Assembly (NCBI RefSeq): GCF_005870085.1
Contig: NZ_SZNM01000002.1
Span: 186,001 to 250,000 of the forward strand
Source: Aquibacillus sediminis
GTDB lineage: Bacteria > Bacillota > Bacilli > Bacillales > Amphibacillaceae
Reading direction: 5' to 3'
DNA length: 64,000 nt
Numbering within the stretch: the stretch's first letter is position 1; every line of letters begins with the position of its first letter. The translations under genes were made by a program, and so were the position numbers. Positions 46,882-56,789 of this stretch are shown piece by piece. The notes under the pieces were generated by a model. That model made no database searches, was not told the origin of the DNA, and saw only the letters and a list, made by a program, of their open reading frames with translations.

Positions 46882-47709
46882 TTAGTTTTTGCGTTCGAGT
46901 TGTGCACCGATTTTAGTAATATCTTCAAAATATTTTGTGTGGGTGGCGTGGATCAAATGTGGAAACAATTCTCCTAACTCTACTTCCATGGCTTTAATAC
47001 CTTCACCAGTAACCCCACCTTTGACACATACTTTATCAATTAATTCTGGTAATGTGTAATGTCCATCTTCTAAGAGTTTTCCAAAACCAATAAACATTTT
47101 TTCAGTAAGTTGTGTGGCGAGTTCCTGATCAATATCTGTTTCCTTGCAGGCGGTATCGATATAATGTTGTGCTAAATAACCAAAAAATGCAGGGCCACAA
47201 GATACCATATCCGATGCCATTCGTGTTACATTATTATCAATAATTTCAGGTGTGGAATAAAGACGGCTGCTTTGAAGTAAGTAGCCTTTCATTTCTTTTG
47301 TTATTTGCTCACCAAAAGAAACGAGCGTAATTCCTGCTAAGGCACGGTTTGTGATACTTGGGATCATCCTGGCTACTTGACATGGAACTACTGATTCTAA
47401 TCGTTCAACAGAAAAAGGGCTGGTGATGGAAACGATACATTGGTCTTTACTTAGTTGGTCTCTTAGTTTTGTTAAGAGAGGATAAATCTCAAGTGGCTTT
47501 ACACAAATATAAATAATATCTACCTGTGATACTAATTGCTCTGCAGTTTCACAGACATGGAGGTTTGGATATTGTTGTTGAATGGTGTATGCCTTATCGA
47601 TCGTTCTGTTTGTAATGTATAATTGGTCCTGTTCAATTACATTCGATGACAACCATGCATCAATTAATACTTGCCCCATATTTCCCGTGCCGATAACTCC
47701 CCATTTCAT
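46882..47709 (-). CDS. comER: ComER, pyrroline-5-carboxylate reductase-like
   Basis: A 275-residue protein of the P5C reductase family. The N-terminal dinucleotide motif is GVIGTGNMGQVLI (about 4-16). The C-terminal part contains ACKETDIDQELATQLTEKMF and VCVKGGVTGEGIKAME. B. subtilis comER lies divergent to comEA exactly like this; a role in competence is doubtful and some Bacillus data link it to sporulation. The frame extends to 47793, but GGAGGGAAGC precedes ATG 47709. Confidence 0.92.
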   Translation of the reverse strand: MKWGVIGTGNMGQVLIDAWLSSNVIEQDQLYITNRTIDKAYTIQQQYPNLHVCETAEQLVSQVDIIYICVKPLEIYPLLTKLRDQLSKDQCIVSITSPFSVERLESVVPCQVARMIPSITNRALAGITLVSFGEQITKEMKGYLLQSSRLYSTPEIIDNNVTRMASDMVSCGPAFFGYLAQHYIDTACKETDIDQELATQLTEKMFIGFGKLLEDGHYTLPELIDKVCVKGGVTGEGIKAMEVELGELFPHLIHATHTKYFEDITKIGAQLERKN

Positions 47710-47792
47710 AGTAGCTTCCCTCCAATTTACCGCTTTTACAACTACATTGTATGAAGTACTTGTTGAAGTTATGAAAGGATGTGACTTTATCA

Positions 47793-48410
47793 TTGGATTG
47801 GCTCAAGAAAAATTGGGTATTGTTAATGATTATTGGTGGCTTAGTTGTTTCATTACTCGTTCAAATCATGCAGACAGATAAGTTCGTAGATGATAATTTA
47901 GAGGAGATTCCGGAAGAGGTTGATCAATTTGCGCGAGAGGAGGAAAGTGATACAGAGCAAGCGGAAGTATCTAAAGAACCCCAAAACATATTTATCGATG
48001 TAAAAGGTCAGGTGAATCAACCTGGCGTGTATCAAGTAGAAGAAGGTAAGCGTGTGCGTGATCTCATTCAAATGGCGGGAGGATTTACTGAGGAGGCTAA
48101 TCAACAATTTGTTAATTTGGCGCAAAAGGTGGTTGATGAAATGATTATTTTTGTGCCAAAGATTGGGGAAGAGGTAGGAGAACAAACTATAGCTCGACCA
48201 ACTTCTGAAAAGGATGGGCTAGTAGATATCAATTACGCAACGAAAGAGGAGATCACGTCCCTATCAGGAATAGGAAGCGTAAAAGCTACAGCAATTATTA
48301 ACTACCGAGAAGAGAATGGTTTGTTTCAATCGAAACAAGATTTATTACAAGTAAATGGGATCGGTCAGAAAACATTGGAAACTATTGAGGAAGCTATAAC
48401 TGTTCGCTAG
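47793..48410 (+). CDS. comEA: Competence DNA-binding protein ComEA
   Basis: Membrane-bound receptor for transforming DNA. One membrane helix (about 5-27) anchors it. An acidic linker, an SLBB domain (about 65-120: FIDVKGQVNQPGVYQV, LIQMAGGF) and a C-terminal helix-hairpin-helix pair (LVDINYATKEEITSLSGIGS and LLQVNGIGQKTLETIEEA) follow. GTG at 47781 also heads the frame, but it abuts AAAGGA; TTG at 47793 gives the product MDWLKKNW expected of the family. About 205 aa. Confidence 0.94.
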   Translation: MDWLKKNWVLLMIIGGLVVSLLVQIMQTDKFVDDNLEEIPEEVDQFAREEESDTEQAEVSKEPQNIFIDVKGQVNQPGVYQVEEGKRVRDLIQMAGGFTEEANQQFVNLAQKVVDEMIIFVPKIGEEVGEQTIARPTSEKDGLVDINYATKEEITSLSGIGSVKATAIINYREENGLFQSKQDLLQVNGIGQKTLETIEEAITVR

Positions 48411-48468
48411 CTTATTGACTTGTCTACAGACCAGCGGTACACTTGATTTAAAAAAGGGAGCGGTCAGA

Positions 48469-48945
48469 TTGGAACGAATTTCTTGGGATCAGTATTTTAT
48501 GGCACAAAGTCACTTGTTAGCTTTAAGGAGTACGTGCGAACGGTTAATGGTTGGTGCTACAATTGTTCGTGAAAAACGAATTATTGCTGGAGGCTATAAT
48601 GGTAGTGTATCAGGTGGAGTGCATTGTATTGATGAGGGGTGTTATGTAATCGATGGACATTGTGTTCGTACGATCCATGCAGAGATGAATGCATTGTTAC
48701 AATGTGCTAAATTTGGTGTGGCAACACAAGGAGCAGAAATTTATGTAACACATTTTCCTTGTCTCCAATGTTGCAAGGCCATTATACAAAGTGGTATTCA
48801 AACGGTTTATTATGCAGAAGACTACAAAAATAACTCCTATGCTGTTGAATTATTCAAAAATGCTGGTGTTCATGTTGAAAAAGTAGAATTGAATCAAGTA
48901 ACAATTAATCTAGTTGATGGACAGGAACCTGTAGACAATAAATAA
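48469..48945 (+). CDS. comEB: ComEB, dCMP deaminase family
   Basis: A 158-residue zinc deaminase. Zinc and proton-shuttle residues lie in HAEMNALLQ and HFPCLQCCKAII. ISWDQYFMAQSHLLALRSTC begins the domain. ComEB is encoded in the comE operon and in B. subtilis is linked to polar location of ComGA-type machinery more than to catalysis. The start is TTG at 48469 behind AAAAGGGAG; the open frame from 48415 lacks a site. Confidence 0.9.
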   Translation: MERISWDQYFMAQSHLLALRSTCERLMVGATIVREKRIIAGGYNGSVSGGVHCIDEGCYVIDGHCVRTIHAEMNALLQCAKFGVATQGAEIYVTHFPCLQCCKAIIQSGIQTVYYAEDYKNNSYAVELFKNAGVHVEKVELNQVTINLVDGQEPVDNK

Positions 48946-48960
48946 TAAGGAGTTGGTTAA

Positions 48961-51246
48961 GTGGTGAAAGGGTATTGGCATATTGTTTCCTTATCTGTCG
49001 TAGTAGCTTACTTAACCATTTCTTTTAACACGCTCATCATACTGATTATTTTTTGTGTGTGGCTGTATTGGATGTTTCAACAGAAACGGTTAAAAATTTT
49101 ACCGGTTATATTATCTGTTCTAATGTTACCATTATCCATGTTGAATTTTCATCAAGCAACGGCTTCTATAAATACGAATCAAGAACCTTCACAAGTAGAA
49201 CAGTTTAATGGAAATATCATTTCCCCAATTACAGAAACGGACCAAAAGGTTGAATTTGTTCTAAAAGATACCCAACAACGAAAGCTCTTGTTAACCTTCT
49301 TCAAAAATTCTTATGATGAATCCACCCCATTGTCCACAGCAAAGCACGGTGCAGAATGTAGTGTGAAAGGTAAACGAAGCGAAGCACCTTCCAGTCGAAA
49401 TCCTAGTCAATTTGATTACCGCAACTATTTAAAAAATCAAGCGATTGCCTACCAAGTTTTACTAAAAGATCCAAACGATATCTCATGTGACGGAGCATCA
49501 TTGTTAAGTAACATTTATCAGTTGCGTTCCAGACTAATTGCATATGTCTCTGATTCTTATAGTACGTTTACAGCAAGTTGGATCCAGGCGCTTTTGTTGG
49601 GGGACGATTCGAACCTTGATGAACAAATGGTTGAAATTTTTCGCCATTGGAATTTATCACATTTATTAGCAATATCGGGGTTACATGTTGGATTAATTGT
49701 TGGAATCGTTTATTTTATGTTAGTTAAGTTTGGATTGGTGACAAAAGAAAAAGTAGAATGGGCCATGCTTTTGATGTTACCTTTATATGCGATCTTAGCG
49801 GGTGGTGCACCATCGGTTTGGCGATCCAGTCTAATGACTGTATTTGGTTTATTACTATTAAAATGGAAGGGGAAGCAGAATGCTACAGATATACTAAGTA
49901 TTGTTTTTTTATTATTACTCTTGTTCAACCCATTAATGATTAACCATTTGGGATTTCAATTTTCATTCTTAGTCACCTTTGCGATCCTGCTTTCAAAAGA
50001 GTGGTTACAGTCAAATACATCCAAGATGTTTCTGCTTTTAAAAATAAGTTTGCTAAGTCAGATGGTTTTGTTGCCTCTTCAAGTATTCTACTTCTATTTC
50101 ATAAATCCAACTGCTATTTTTATAAATTTACTTCTTGTTCCGTATTTTACTGTTATCATTATACCATTTGTATTGGTTTTACTAATTGTTTCCATTGTCA
50201 TCCCTGTTATAGTCCCGGTAGTTGATAAAATTTTTTTGTACATTCATCAAACAGTTTTAGGGGGACTAGAGATAGTAGATCAATTACTTTTTTATCCGTG
50301 GGTGTTAGGTCAGTTTCCAACATATATCATGCCTTTTTACATCATTACTTTTGTATTATTTATGGGAGGCTTGATCAAACAACAATATAGACGAGCATTT
50401 CAGTATGGAACAGCACTTATCTTCACTCTAATCATTATTTCCTTTCAACCTTATGTGGTTGGGAAAGGGAATGTGACGATGTTAGATGTTGGACAAGGAG
50501 ATTGTTTTATTATTGAACTTCCGTATAGGAAAGGAGTTATCGTTATAGACGCAGCTGGAGCTTTAAGTTCTGATTTTGTCACACCTTCAGATAAAACTTA
50601 TACCCAAATTATTAAACCGTATCTATATTCCAAAGGTATTACAAAGATTGATGCTTTAATACTTTCTCATCAAGACAACGATCATGTGGGAAGTGTACCA
50701 TATTTATTAAATGATTTTCAGATCAATCAATTAGTTATTAGTGATTATGCTTCAATACCTAAGGAGACAATGACTTTAATGCGAAAGCAACCTATACAAG
50801 TGAAAACTGTTCAATCAAATAATATTATAAATGTAGGTGAACAAAACTTTTATGTATTGCATCCTGACCACGATTATCAGGATACTAACAATAATTCAGT
50901 TGTCGTCTTTACAGAAATTGGTGGTTTACGTTGGTTGTTTACGGGGGATATAAGTAAACAAATGGAAGCAAACATCGTGGCGGCCTATCCTAAGTTAGAT
51001 ATTGATGTGTTAAAGGTGCCTCACCACGGGAGCAACACTTCAAGTTCAGAATTACTTCTTGAACATACCACACCATCTGTTGCATGGATTTCAGTAGGTA
51101 TGGATAATCGTTATGGACATCCAGATAATGCTGTTATAGATCGTTTTCGACAGCAAGGAGTTCTCATTATGCGCACAGATCTTCGAGGGGCTGTTCAGTA
51201 TAAATTTTCCCAAGATAAAGGAACATTTTTTCAATATTTACCATAG
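48961..51246 (+). CDS. comEC: DNA uptake channel ComEC/Rec2
   Basis: A 761-residue membrane channel for transported single-stranded DNA. Early helices (about 5-60) and a DUF4131/OB-like region are followed by the Competence domain with its helix cluster (about 225-480; LLAISGLHVGLIVG). A C-terminal metallo-beta-lactamase domain has LILSHQDNDHVGSVPYLL and FTGDISKQMEANI, with VPHHGSNTSSS. The full motif set implies a working DNA-uptake nuclease/channel. GTG at 48961 follows AAGGAG. Confidence 0.96.
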   Translation: MVKGYWHIVSLSVVVAYLTISFNTLIILIIFCVWLYWMFQQKRLKILPVILSVLMLPLSMLNFHQATASINTNQEPSQVEQFNGNIISPITETDQKVEFVLKDTQQRKLLLTFFKNSYDESTPLSTAKHGAECSVKGKRSEAPSSRNPSQFDYRNYLKNQAIAYQVLLKDPNDISCDGASLLSNIYQLRSRLIAYVSDSYSTFTASWIQALLLGDDSNLDEQMVEIFRHWNLSHLLAISGLHVGLIVGIVYFMLVKFGLVTKEKVEWAMLLMLPLYAILAGGAPSVWRSSLMTVFGLLLLKWKGKQNATDILSIVFLLLLLFNPLMINHLGFQFSFLVTFAILLSKEWLQSNTSKMFLLLKISLLSQMVLLPLQVFYFYFINPTAIFINLLLVPYFTVIIIPFVLVLLIVSIVIPVIVPVVDKIFLYIHQTVLGGLEIVDQLLFYPWVLGQFPTYIMPFYIITFVLFMGGLIKQQYRRAFQYGTALIFTLIIISFQPYVVGKGNVTMLDVGQGDCFIIELPYRKGVIVIDAAGALSSDFVTPSDKTYTQIIKPYLYSKGITKIDALILSHQDNDHVGSVPYLLNDFQINQLVISDYASIPKETMTLMRKQPIQVKTVQSNNIINVGEQNFYVLHPDHDYQDTNNNSVVVFTEIGGLRWLFTGDISKQMEANIVAAYPKLDIDVLKVPHHGSNTSSSELLLEHTTPSVAWISVGMDNRYGHPDNAVIDRFRQQGVLIMRTDLRGAVQYKFSQDKGTFFQYLP

Positions 51247-51405
51247 TATATCGTGTAAAAGGATTAGACAACAAAGACTCGGGCGTTATGGCTAGATGTA
51301 ACTGTAGGTCAGAGAGCTGAAGTAAGTTGTACTACGGTTTTAACGCCACGCCAATGTGGTTATTATACAATGGTGTATAATCTAGTAAAAATTGTAATCT
51401 TTAGA
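51247..51405. other. Gap after comEC with a short palindrome
   Basis: No gene seen. ATTATACA (51362-51369) pairs with TGTATAAT (51374-51381) around a 4-nt loop; no T run follows, so it is not a clear terminator. The arms recall the TATTATAC core of the E-element terminal repeats, perhaps by chance. Confidence 0.4.
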
Positions 51406-51436
51406 CCAAAAAAAAGAGACTGTGTCCAACAGTCTC
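51406..51436 (-). terminator. Terminator of yqzM
   Basis: On the minus strand GAGACTG/CAGTCTC with a 7-nt loop is followed by T8. Confidence 0.85.
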
Positions 51437-51449
51437 CCCCCCTTATTGT

Positions 51450-51584
51450 TTATGATCCAATAACGTCAAAGATCACACCAATGAAGAATATAGCCATGAA
51501 AAAGACAAAAGAGAAAATAAAACCTAAACCAGAATCAATTAAATCATGATTTTTTGATTGTACATCTTTTTCAAACTCGTTCAC
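51450..51584 (-). CDS. yqzM: YqzM family small membrane protein
   Basis: A 44-residue peptide read directly from the gap: MNEFEKDVQSKNHDLIDSGL, then a single hydrophobic helix (about 18-41, FIFSFVFFMAIFFIGVIFDV). The N-terminal motif and length fit B. subtilis YqzM, which lies between comEC and holA on the same strand arrangement. GTG at 51584 follows AGGAGGGG. Function unknown. Confidence 0.9.
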   Translation of the reverse strand: MNEFEKDVQSKNHDLIDSGLGFIFSFVFFMAIFFIGVIFDVIGS

Positions 51585-51719
51585 AATACCCCTCCTAATT
51601 TTCAGTTTTAGTATAAGTGATCTTATGTAAAAAATCCACTGAAATAAAAAATTTCTTCTTTAATATTTACTTACCTTGATTAGCAAGACTTTACATCCAT
51701 AATAAAAGACAAAAGTGGT

Positions 51720-51828
51720 CAATCTATAAGTGAAGCAAAAAATATCGCTTAAAGGGTTGGGTCCCGGGACGATCTTTTAGGCGTTGATATAGATTGTTGG
51801 GGGGAGTAGTGATGGCTACTTCCTCCCT
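51720..51828. other. Unassigned structured element upstream of holA
   Basis: Outer arms CAATCTATA (51720-51728) and TATAGATTG (51788-51796) enclose an AAGC/GCTT hairpin and the perfect palindrome GTCCCGGGAC (51761-51770). A second hairpin AGTAG/CTACT with G5/CCTCCC extension lies at about 51798-51828. It is neither a T-box nor one of the repeat classes seen here. No ORF. The rest of 51585-51943 looks featureless. Confidence 0.5.
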
Positions 51829-51943
51829 ATTACAATAAATTATATAGAAAGGAAATGCAACTTTTAGCCACGGATTTCTTGCACAAATGTTACTTTCGAT
51901 TTACGATAGGATATATTCTAATTTGAAAGTAAAGAGGTAGATC

Positions 51944-52990
51944 ATGAGTTATTTTGATATCATAAACAAAATGAAAAAAAAGCAATTTTCACCTACTTAT
52001 TTATTTTACGGGACAGAATCATATTTAATACAAGAACTAAAACAACAGTTGGTTACATATGGATTGTCTGAACAAGATCGTGATACCAATATTTCAAGTT
52101 ATGATTTAGAAGAAACATCGATTCAAGATGTGATTGCTGATGTGGAAACCTTCCCGTTTTTTGGTGAGCGGAAATTAATCTTTGCTTATAACCCAAGTTT
52201 TTTAAAAGCGAAGCCTGACAAAACTGCTATTGAGCATGATGTAAAGGCGTTGCAATCTTACTTAATTCAACCTGTTGATTTTTCTATCTTAATTTTCATT
52301 GCCCCATATGAAAAATTGGACGAACGAAAAAAGCTAACCAAACTTCTAAAAAAAGAGGCTGAATCTGTAGCCTGTGAACCTATAAAGGAATGGGATATAA
52401 ATAAATGGATTGCACAGATGGCAAAGGAATTACACGTAACAGTTGCAGAGGATGCGTTTGAATTGTTTGCACAAGGAATTGGTACAGACCTGCTAATGCT
52501 TCATAAAGAACTTGAAAAATTAGCTTTGTATGTAGGAGAAAATAATGTCATTACCAAAGAAGTTGCTGAATCCTTGTTATCACATTCTGGCAATACGTCT
52601 GGTCTTAAGTTAGTTGATGCAGTCATAAATAAAGATTTAAATCATGCGATTCGCATCTTTAAAGATTTAGAAAAAGCTAATGAAGATGCGATTCCATTAA
52701 TTGCATTGTTAGCTTCCCAATTTAGAACCATTTTGCATGTGAAACTGTTAAAACAAAAAGGTTATGGTCAAAATCAAATGGTCCAACAATTAAAGGTGCA
52801 CCCTTTTGTTGTAAAAATGTCAATTAAAAGAGAGAAAAATTTTACATTTCAGGAATTACAAAAAATGTTAGATATTTTTGCAGACACCGATGCAAAAATA
52901 AAGCAAGGAAAAGTGGATAAGGGACTCGCCTTTGAGTTGTTATTATATAATTTAATTCACTCCAGACAGCAAGAAAAAACGCGGGCATAG
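51944..52990 (+). CDS. holA: DNA polymerase III subunit delta
   Basis: Clamp-loader delta subunit (348 aa) that opens the beta clamp. The N-terminal SPTYLFYGTESYLIQELKQQ (about 16-35), the central DVIADVETFPFFGERKLIFAYN and the C-terminal LLASQFRTILHVKLLKQKG are family features; the P-loop is absent, as usual. ATG 51944 follows AAAGAGG. B. subtilis yqeN. A terminator follows. Confidence 0.94.
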   Translation: MSYFDIINKMKKKQFSPTYLFYGTESYLIQELKQQLVTYGLSEQDRDTNISSYDLEETSIQDVIADVETFPFFGERKLIFAYNPSFLKAKPDKTAIEHDVKALQSYLIQPVDFSILIFIAPYEKLDERKKLTKLLKKEAESVACEPIKEWDINKWIAQMAKELHVTVAEDAFELFAQGIGTDLLMLHKELEKLALYVGENNVITKEVAESLLSHSGNTSGLKLVDAVINKDLNHAIRIFKDLEKANEDAIPLIALLASQFRTILHVKLLKQKGYGQNQMVQQLKVHPFVVKMSIKREKNFTFQELQKMLDIFADTDAKIKQGKVDKGLAFELLLYNLIHSRQQEKTRA

Positions 52991-53096
52991 GTGAATCCTC
53001 TTGTACAAAAATAAAAATTGAAACGTAAAAGACGCATGGGTCCTGTGAGTAACGGGTTCGGTTTTTGAGTACAAAATACAAAATAACACACCAAAT

Positions 53097-53132
53097 AGCA
53101 GTCCAATTAAAAAGCAAATTGGACTGCTTATT
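53097..53132 (+). terminator. Terminator after holA
   Basis: AGCAGTCCAATT/AATTGGACTGCT stem with an 8-nt loop, then TATTTTTATT. Confidence 0.88.
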
Positions 53133-53261
53133 TTTATTGATTTTAAAAGGATTTTCAATAAAATAAACGCAAATTAACATTGAATTTCACACCGGTTTAA
53201 GTAAGATGACACAACTTATTGTCACCCATTGATTTCATGTGTTAGATTTACGATCTGTAGT

Positions 53262-53669
53262 TTTTACCAAGGCTGAGTATGGAAATAGGGTCCGTTACGA
53301 ATACAGGAGAAGGGGTCTCGTACGCCCGTTATTCCACAGGACAAGGAAAGCTTCAGAGTGTAACATCGCACGCAGAAAATGGGCTGGATTTTCAAGGAGT
53401 CTCGCCGTTTCCTTCCCCCTTAATGATAATTAAGAGTAACGGACCCATTAATAAAATCCTAATAGTCTTTCTGATTAAATGAGAAAAAATCCATAAATGT
53501 ACAATACATGGGTCTTCTTCCTCTCAACAATCAGAACACATTTACAGCGTAGGCAGAATACGAAGACTCCTTCGGGAACAGCACGAGCTGAAGATCCACT
53601 CAGAAGCGATCTTCTTCTGAGTTAGCTGAAGCCGTGCCCGTGGAAAGCGAAGTATTCTGCCGAAGCGGT
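53262..53669 (-). repeat. Large structured repeat E6 (degenerate)
   Basis: Inverted half A at about 53545-53669: GGCAGAATACGAAGACTCC, GGAACAGCACGAGCTGAAGA, then GTGGAAAGCGAAGTATTCTGCC, with its outer stem intact. A diverged partner at about 53262-53441 keeps ACAGGACAAGGAAAGCTTC, AACATCGCACGCAGAAAA and TCAAGGAGTCTCGCCG. I cannot identify terminal repeats. No ORF shared with other copies. 53670-53944 shows nothing else. Confidence 0.65.
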
Positions 53670-53944
53670 CGTATAACACTCGATTTATTAAGAGTGAAAG
53701 AAAGCAAATCTATGCAAAAATTTCTAAACGTTTTTTAATGCCAATTATATTGTGATTTTAGTTGTTATTTCGGTTGCTAAATATATTGCGTTTCACTCTA
53801 TTATTTGTAATTTTGTACCCCAAAATAGAACGGTTTATCCTGTGACGTCGATGCGTTTTTCTATTATTAAGTACCTTTGGAGATTTTATTGCTTTTCTTA
53901 TGTCGTAGTTGATGGAAACTCTGACTTAATTTTATAAGGGTTTG

Positions 53945-54180
53945 AGGCGGATCCTCATTCCGTTAATTAGCAAAATGCACCCATTTTAGAGACTAAGCGG
54001 TTTCTCATTCCGCTATTTGCAATTTTTCTAGCTATTTTCTCCTCTTTTCCCCCTAATAGCGGAATCACGAACCGATTGCATTTACTTTTTGGATCTTTTT
54101 CTTGAAATAACGGAACCACGGACCGTTTCATCTATTGATACGGTTCCACATTCCGTTATTAAGTAAAATCGCGCCGTTAC
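53945..54180. repeat. R2-class repeat (long copy)
   Basis: Alternating complementary segments: CCTCATTCCGTTAAT, TCTCATTCCGCTATT, then AATAGCGGAATCACGAACCG, AATAACGGAACCACGGACCG, and ACGGTTCCACATTCCGTTAT. Successive forward and reverse segments can pair as long stems. GCAAAATGCACCCATTTTAG also occurs in the copy at 24698-24775. No ORF. Confidence 0.7.
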
Positions 54181-54245
54181 GTCTGATTCTAGTCAATTGC
54201 GACATAAATCTTATAGAAAAAGCAGACTTAAAGTTAATAACAAAT

Positions 54246-54275
54246 AAAAAACGACCCTCTAATAGGATCGTTTGG
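54246..54275 (-). terminator. Terminator of rpsT
   Basis: On the minus strand AAACGATCC/GGGTCGTTT (one wobble) with a T-run tail, about 25 bp after the rpsT stop. Confidence 0.8.
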
Positions 54276-54300
54276 TGTTGGTCATAAGTAAGCTAAATGT

Positions 54301-54567
54301 TTATGCGCTTAGTTCATTAACTTTTTTAGCTAGGCGAGATTTTTGGCGGTTCCCTTTATTTTGATGGATAAGGCCTTTTTGTACCGCTTTGTCAATTTTT
54401 TGAACTGCTGTTTCTAAAGCAGACTTTGCGTTTTCCGCATCTTTGCTTTCAACAAGGCTTTCCACGCGTTTGATTTGCGAACGCATATCCGTTTTGATTG
54501 AAATGTTATGCGCACGGCTATCATTACTTGTGCGAACACGCTTAATTGCAGATTTAATATTTGCCAT
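54301..54567 (-). CDS. rpsT: 30S ribosomal protein S20
   Basis: An 88-residue basic helical protein that binds 16S rRNA early in 30S assembly. [16 protein letters not shown] and [20 protein letters not shown] are the S20 signatures. The frame starts at 54582, but AGGTG and the MANIKS start favour 54567. It is divergent from gpr, as in B. subtilis, with its own promoter and terminator. Confidence 0.98.
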   Translation of the reverse strand: MANIKSAIKRVRTSNDSRAHNISIKTDMRSQIKRVESLVESKDAENAKSALETAVQKIDKAVQKGLIHQNKGNRQKSRLAKKVNELSA

Positions 54568-54702
54568 TTTTTTCACCTCCATCGTAAAGCATCAAACTAA
54601 TCCTTCATTTATAAGCAACTTTAGATCTACCAACATGAAGTTAATTGACCTAAGTTACGCAATACTATCTTTCTGCACGCTTCTGATAGTAGAACAAAAA
54701 TC

Positions 54703-54731
54703 ATTGTATCAAAGAGTCATCAAGTTTTCAA
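54703..54731 (-). promoter_or_regulatory. Promoter of rpsT
   Basis: On the minus strand TTGAAA (54731-54726) and TACAAT (54708-54703), 17-bp spacer, about 135 bp before the start codon. Confidence 0.65.
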
Positions 54732-54814
54732 TAGCTATCTTAAGCATTCATGTATATATTTGTATGATTTTGATATAAAAAGGCAATTCTAATAGTAACA
54801 AGGGAGGAATAATC

Positions 54815-55912
54815 ATGGTAGACGACGCAAAAAAGTTTCAAGTGCGCACGGATTTAGCCGTTGAAGCGAAAGATATGTATGTAGAAAAGGAGCAAACAAA
54901 CCAACGAGAAATTAAAGGGGTGAAAGTACAAGAAAAAGAGGATGGTGAAGTTCGGGTCACCTATGTTCAAATTGATGAAACAGGTGCGAAGGCTTTAGAT
55001 AAAAAACCAGGTAATTACATTACTATCTATTCAGAAGGTGTAAAAAAAATGGATACACCATTACAAAAGCAAACTGCAGAAACCTTTGCTAAAGAACTAG
55101 GGCAACTGTTAAAGAATCAAAAATTACCAAAAAATGCTAAATGTTTAGTTGTTGGTTTAGGGAACTCGAATGTAACACCAGATGCGTTAGGTCCAATGGC
55201 TGCGGAAAAATTATTGGTGACTAATCATTTATTTAAGTTGCAGCCGGAGTATGTGGATGATGGTTATCGACCAGTATCATCTATGACTCCTGGTGTTATG
55301 GGAGTGACAGGGATTGAAACGAGTGACATGATTCATGGTGTGATTGAAAAGACAAAACCAGACTTTGTTATTGCGGTTGATGCGTTAGCTTCAAGGTCTG
55401 TTGAGCGTGTTAATGCAACGATCCAACTATCGGATTCTGGCATCCATCCAGGTTCTGGTGTAGGAAATAAACGGAAAGAACTGAGCATGACGACACTAGG
55501 TATCCCGGTGATTGCAATTGGTGTTCCGACTGTTGTTGATGCGGTAACAATAACAAGTGACACTATTGACTTCTTACTTAAACATTTTGGTAGAGAGTGG
55601 AATGAACGCGAAAAACCATCGAAAGCTCTAACACCTGCCGGGATGAATTTTGGTTCAAAAAAATTAACGGACGAAGACCTTCCAGATCAAGACCAAAGAA
55701 AAATGGTGCTCGGTATGATTGGTGAATTAACGGAGGAAGAAAAACGAGCGTTAATTAAAGAAGTTTTAACACCGTTAGGACATAACTTGATGGTAACACC
55801 AAAAGAAGTCGACGGATTTATGAAAGACATGGCTCACCTAATTGCAGAAGGTCTAAATGCAGCCCTCCATGAAAATGTGAACTTAGATAATTTTGGCTCT
55901 TATACAAGATAA
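54815..55912 (+). CDS. gpr: Germination protease GPR
   Basis: Aspartic-type protease (365 aa) that starts degradation of small acid-soluble spore proteins at germination. An N-terminal propeptide precedes the [13 protein letters not shown] segment, where autoprocessing occurs in the family. [34 protein letters not shown] and [19 protein letters not shown] are hallmark blocks. GGGAGGA precedes ATG 54815. In B. subtilis it is made in the forespore under sigma-F/G; I do not see a convincing sigma-G site. Confidence 0.97.
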   Translation: MVDDAKKFQVRTDLAVEAKDMYVEKEQTNQREIKGVKVQEKEDGEVRVTYVQIDETGAKALDKKPGNYITIYSEGVKKMDTPLQKQTAETFAKELGQLLKNQKLPKNAKCLVVGLGNSNVTPDALGPMAAEKLLVTNHLFKLQPEYVDDGYRPVSSMTPGVMGVTGIETSDMIHGVIEKTKPDFVIAVDALASRSVERVNATIQLSDSGIHPGSGVGNKRKELSMTTLGIPVIAIGVPTVVDAVTITSDTIDFLLKHFGREWNEREKPSKALTPAGMNFGSKKLTDEDLPDQDQRKMVLGMIGELTEEEKRALIKEVLTPLGHNLMVTPKEVDGFMKDMAHLIAEGLNAALHENVNLDNFGSYTR

Positions 55913-55928
55913 TGTATAAGAGCCTTTT
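55893..55928 (+). terminator. Terminator after gpr
   Basis: GGCTCTTATAC/GTATAAGAGCC stem, T4 tail; the left arm lies in the last gpr codons. Confidence 0.85.
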
Positions 55929-56015
55929 AATAATAAATCTCATTTTATTAAAAAGTAGTAGGTAATTCAATAATCTTTCTAAACCTTTTTGGGAAAAATT
56001 ATAGTTCATTACTGC

Positions 56016-56655
56016 GCATTTGCTGTATTATGCGACATAACCTATTAGTTTGCTTTCTACTATTCTGGCTGGAATAAGTGTTATACCATCGCTACGGCAG
56101 AATACTCCGCTTTCCATGGGCACGGCCTCGGGCCAACAGGATGTTGGTCACGCAGGCGTTGCTACAGGACGTGGCGACCTTAGCCTGTGTTCCTATATTC
56201 CCTGCAGGATCTTCACCTCGTGCTGTTCCCATAGGAGAAGGAAGGCTTCGTCAGCGATACATCGCACGAAGAAAATCGGTCTTTATTTTCGAGGAGTCTC
56301 CGTATATTCTGCCTTCGCTGATATAAGATTTCTTATTAGTGATAGATGTAATACTATAAATTAAAAATAAAGAATTTACTGTAAGGTTATGTTGCAACAT
56401 GCTAATAAACATAAAAAGATATAGTATATGATTTTATTAAGCAAAGCACTAAAAAACTTCAGAGTATCGAAAAAAGCGGAGGAAATACACCGAAGACTCC
56501 TGCGGGACTAATGGCCTCGATGAGACCCCGCAGTGGGACGAACGAGGAGGCTCATCAGCCACCCGCGGAAAGCGTAGGTGTATTTCCGAAGCGCCGTAAA
56601 GCACTAACCTTATTGAATGGATATGTGCAGTTATGTCGCATAATACAGCTTATAT
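56016..56655 (+). repeat. Large structured repeat E7
   Basis: Terminal repeats: CTGTATTATGCGACATAAC (about 56022-56040) against GTTATGTCGCATAATACAG (56630-56648). GC/GC here replaces AC/GT of E3 and E4, a paired change. Half A (about 56090-56322) carries the optional GATGTTGGTCACGCAGGCGT..CTTAGCCTGTG block. Half B (about 56474-56598) has GGAAATACACCGAAGACTCC, GAGACCCCGCAGTG, GAGGAGGCTCATCAGCC and TGTATTTCC. No conserved ORF. It lies between the gpr terminator and spoIIP; the remaining bases to 56789 show nothing else. Confidence 0.92.
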
Positions 56656-56789
56656 GCAGGTGAAAACAATCTTTAATAAATGAGTCTTGCAAAAACAAGT
56701 ATAAATAAAAAAACTCATCGTTCTACTTTCTGGTTTTCTATCATAGATTCTAGTAGACATGATAGATAGGGGTAGAAAGGAATGAAACG

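Noticed and set aside
54735-54775. Sigma-G type promoter for gpr
   Set aside because: TGTATA and ATATAA strings exist but the spacing and -10 are a poor fit to the forespore consensus.
56050-56364. Open frames of 82-104 codons inside repeat E7 (and similar ones in E2, E4, E5)
   Set aside because: They read through hairpin arms in different frames in each copy, with frame-breaking length changes between copies, so they are artefacts of the repeat.
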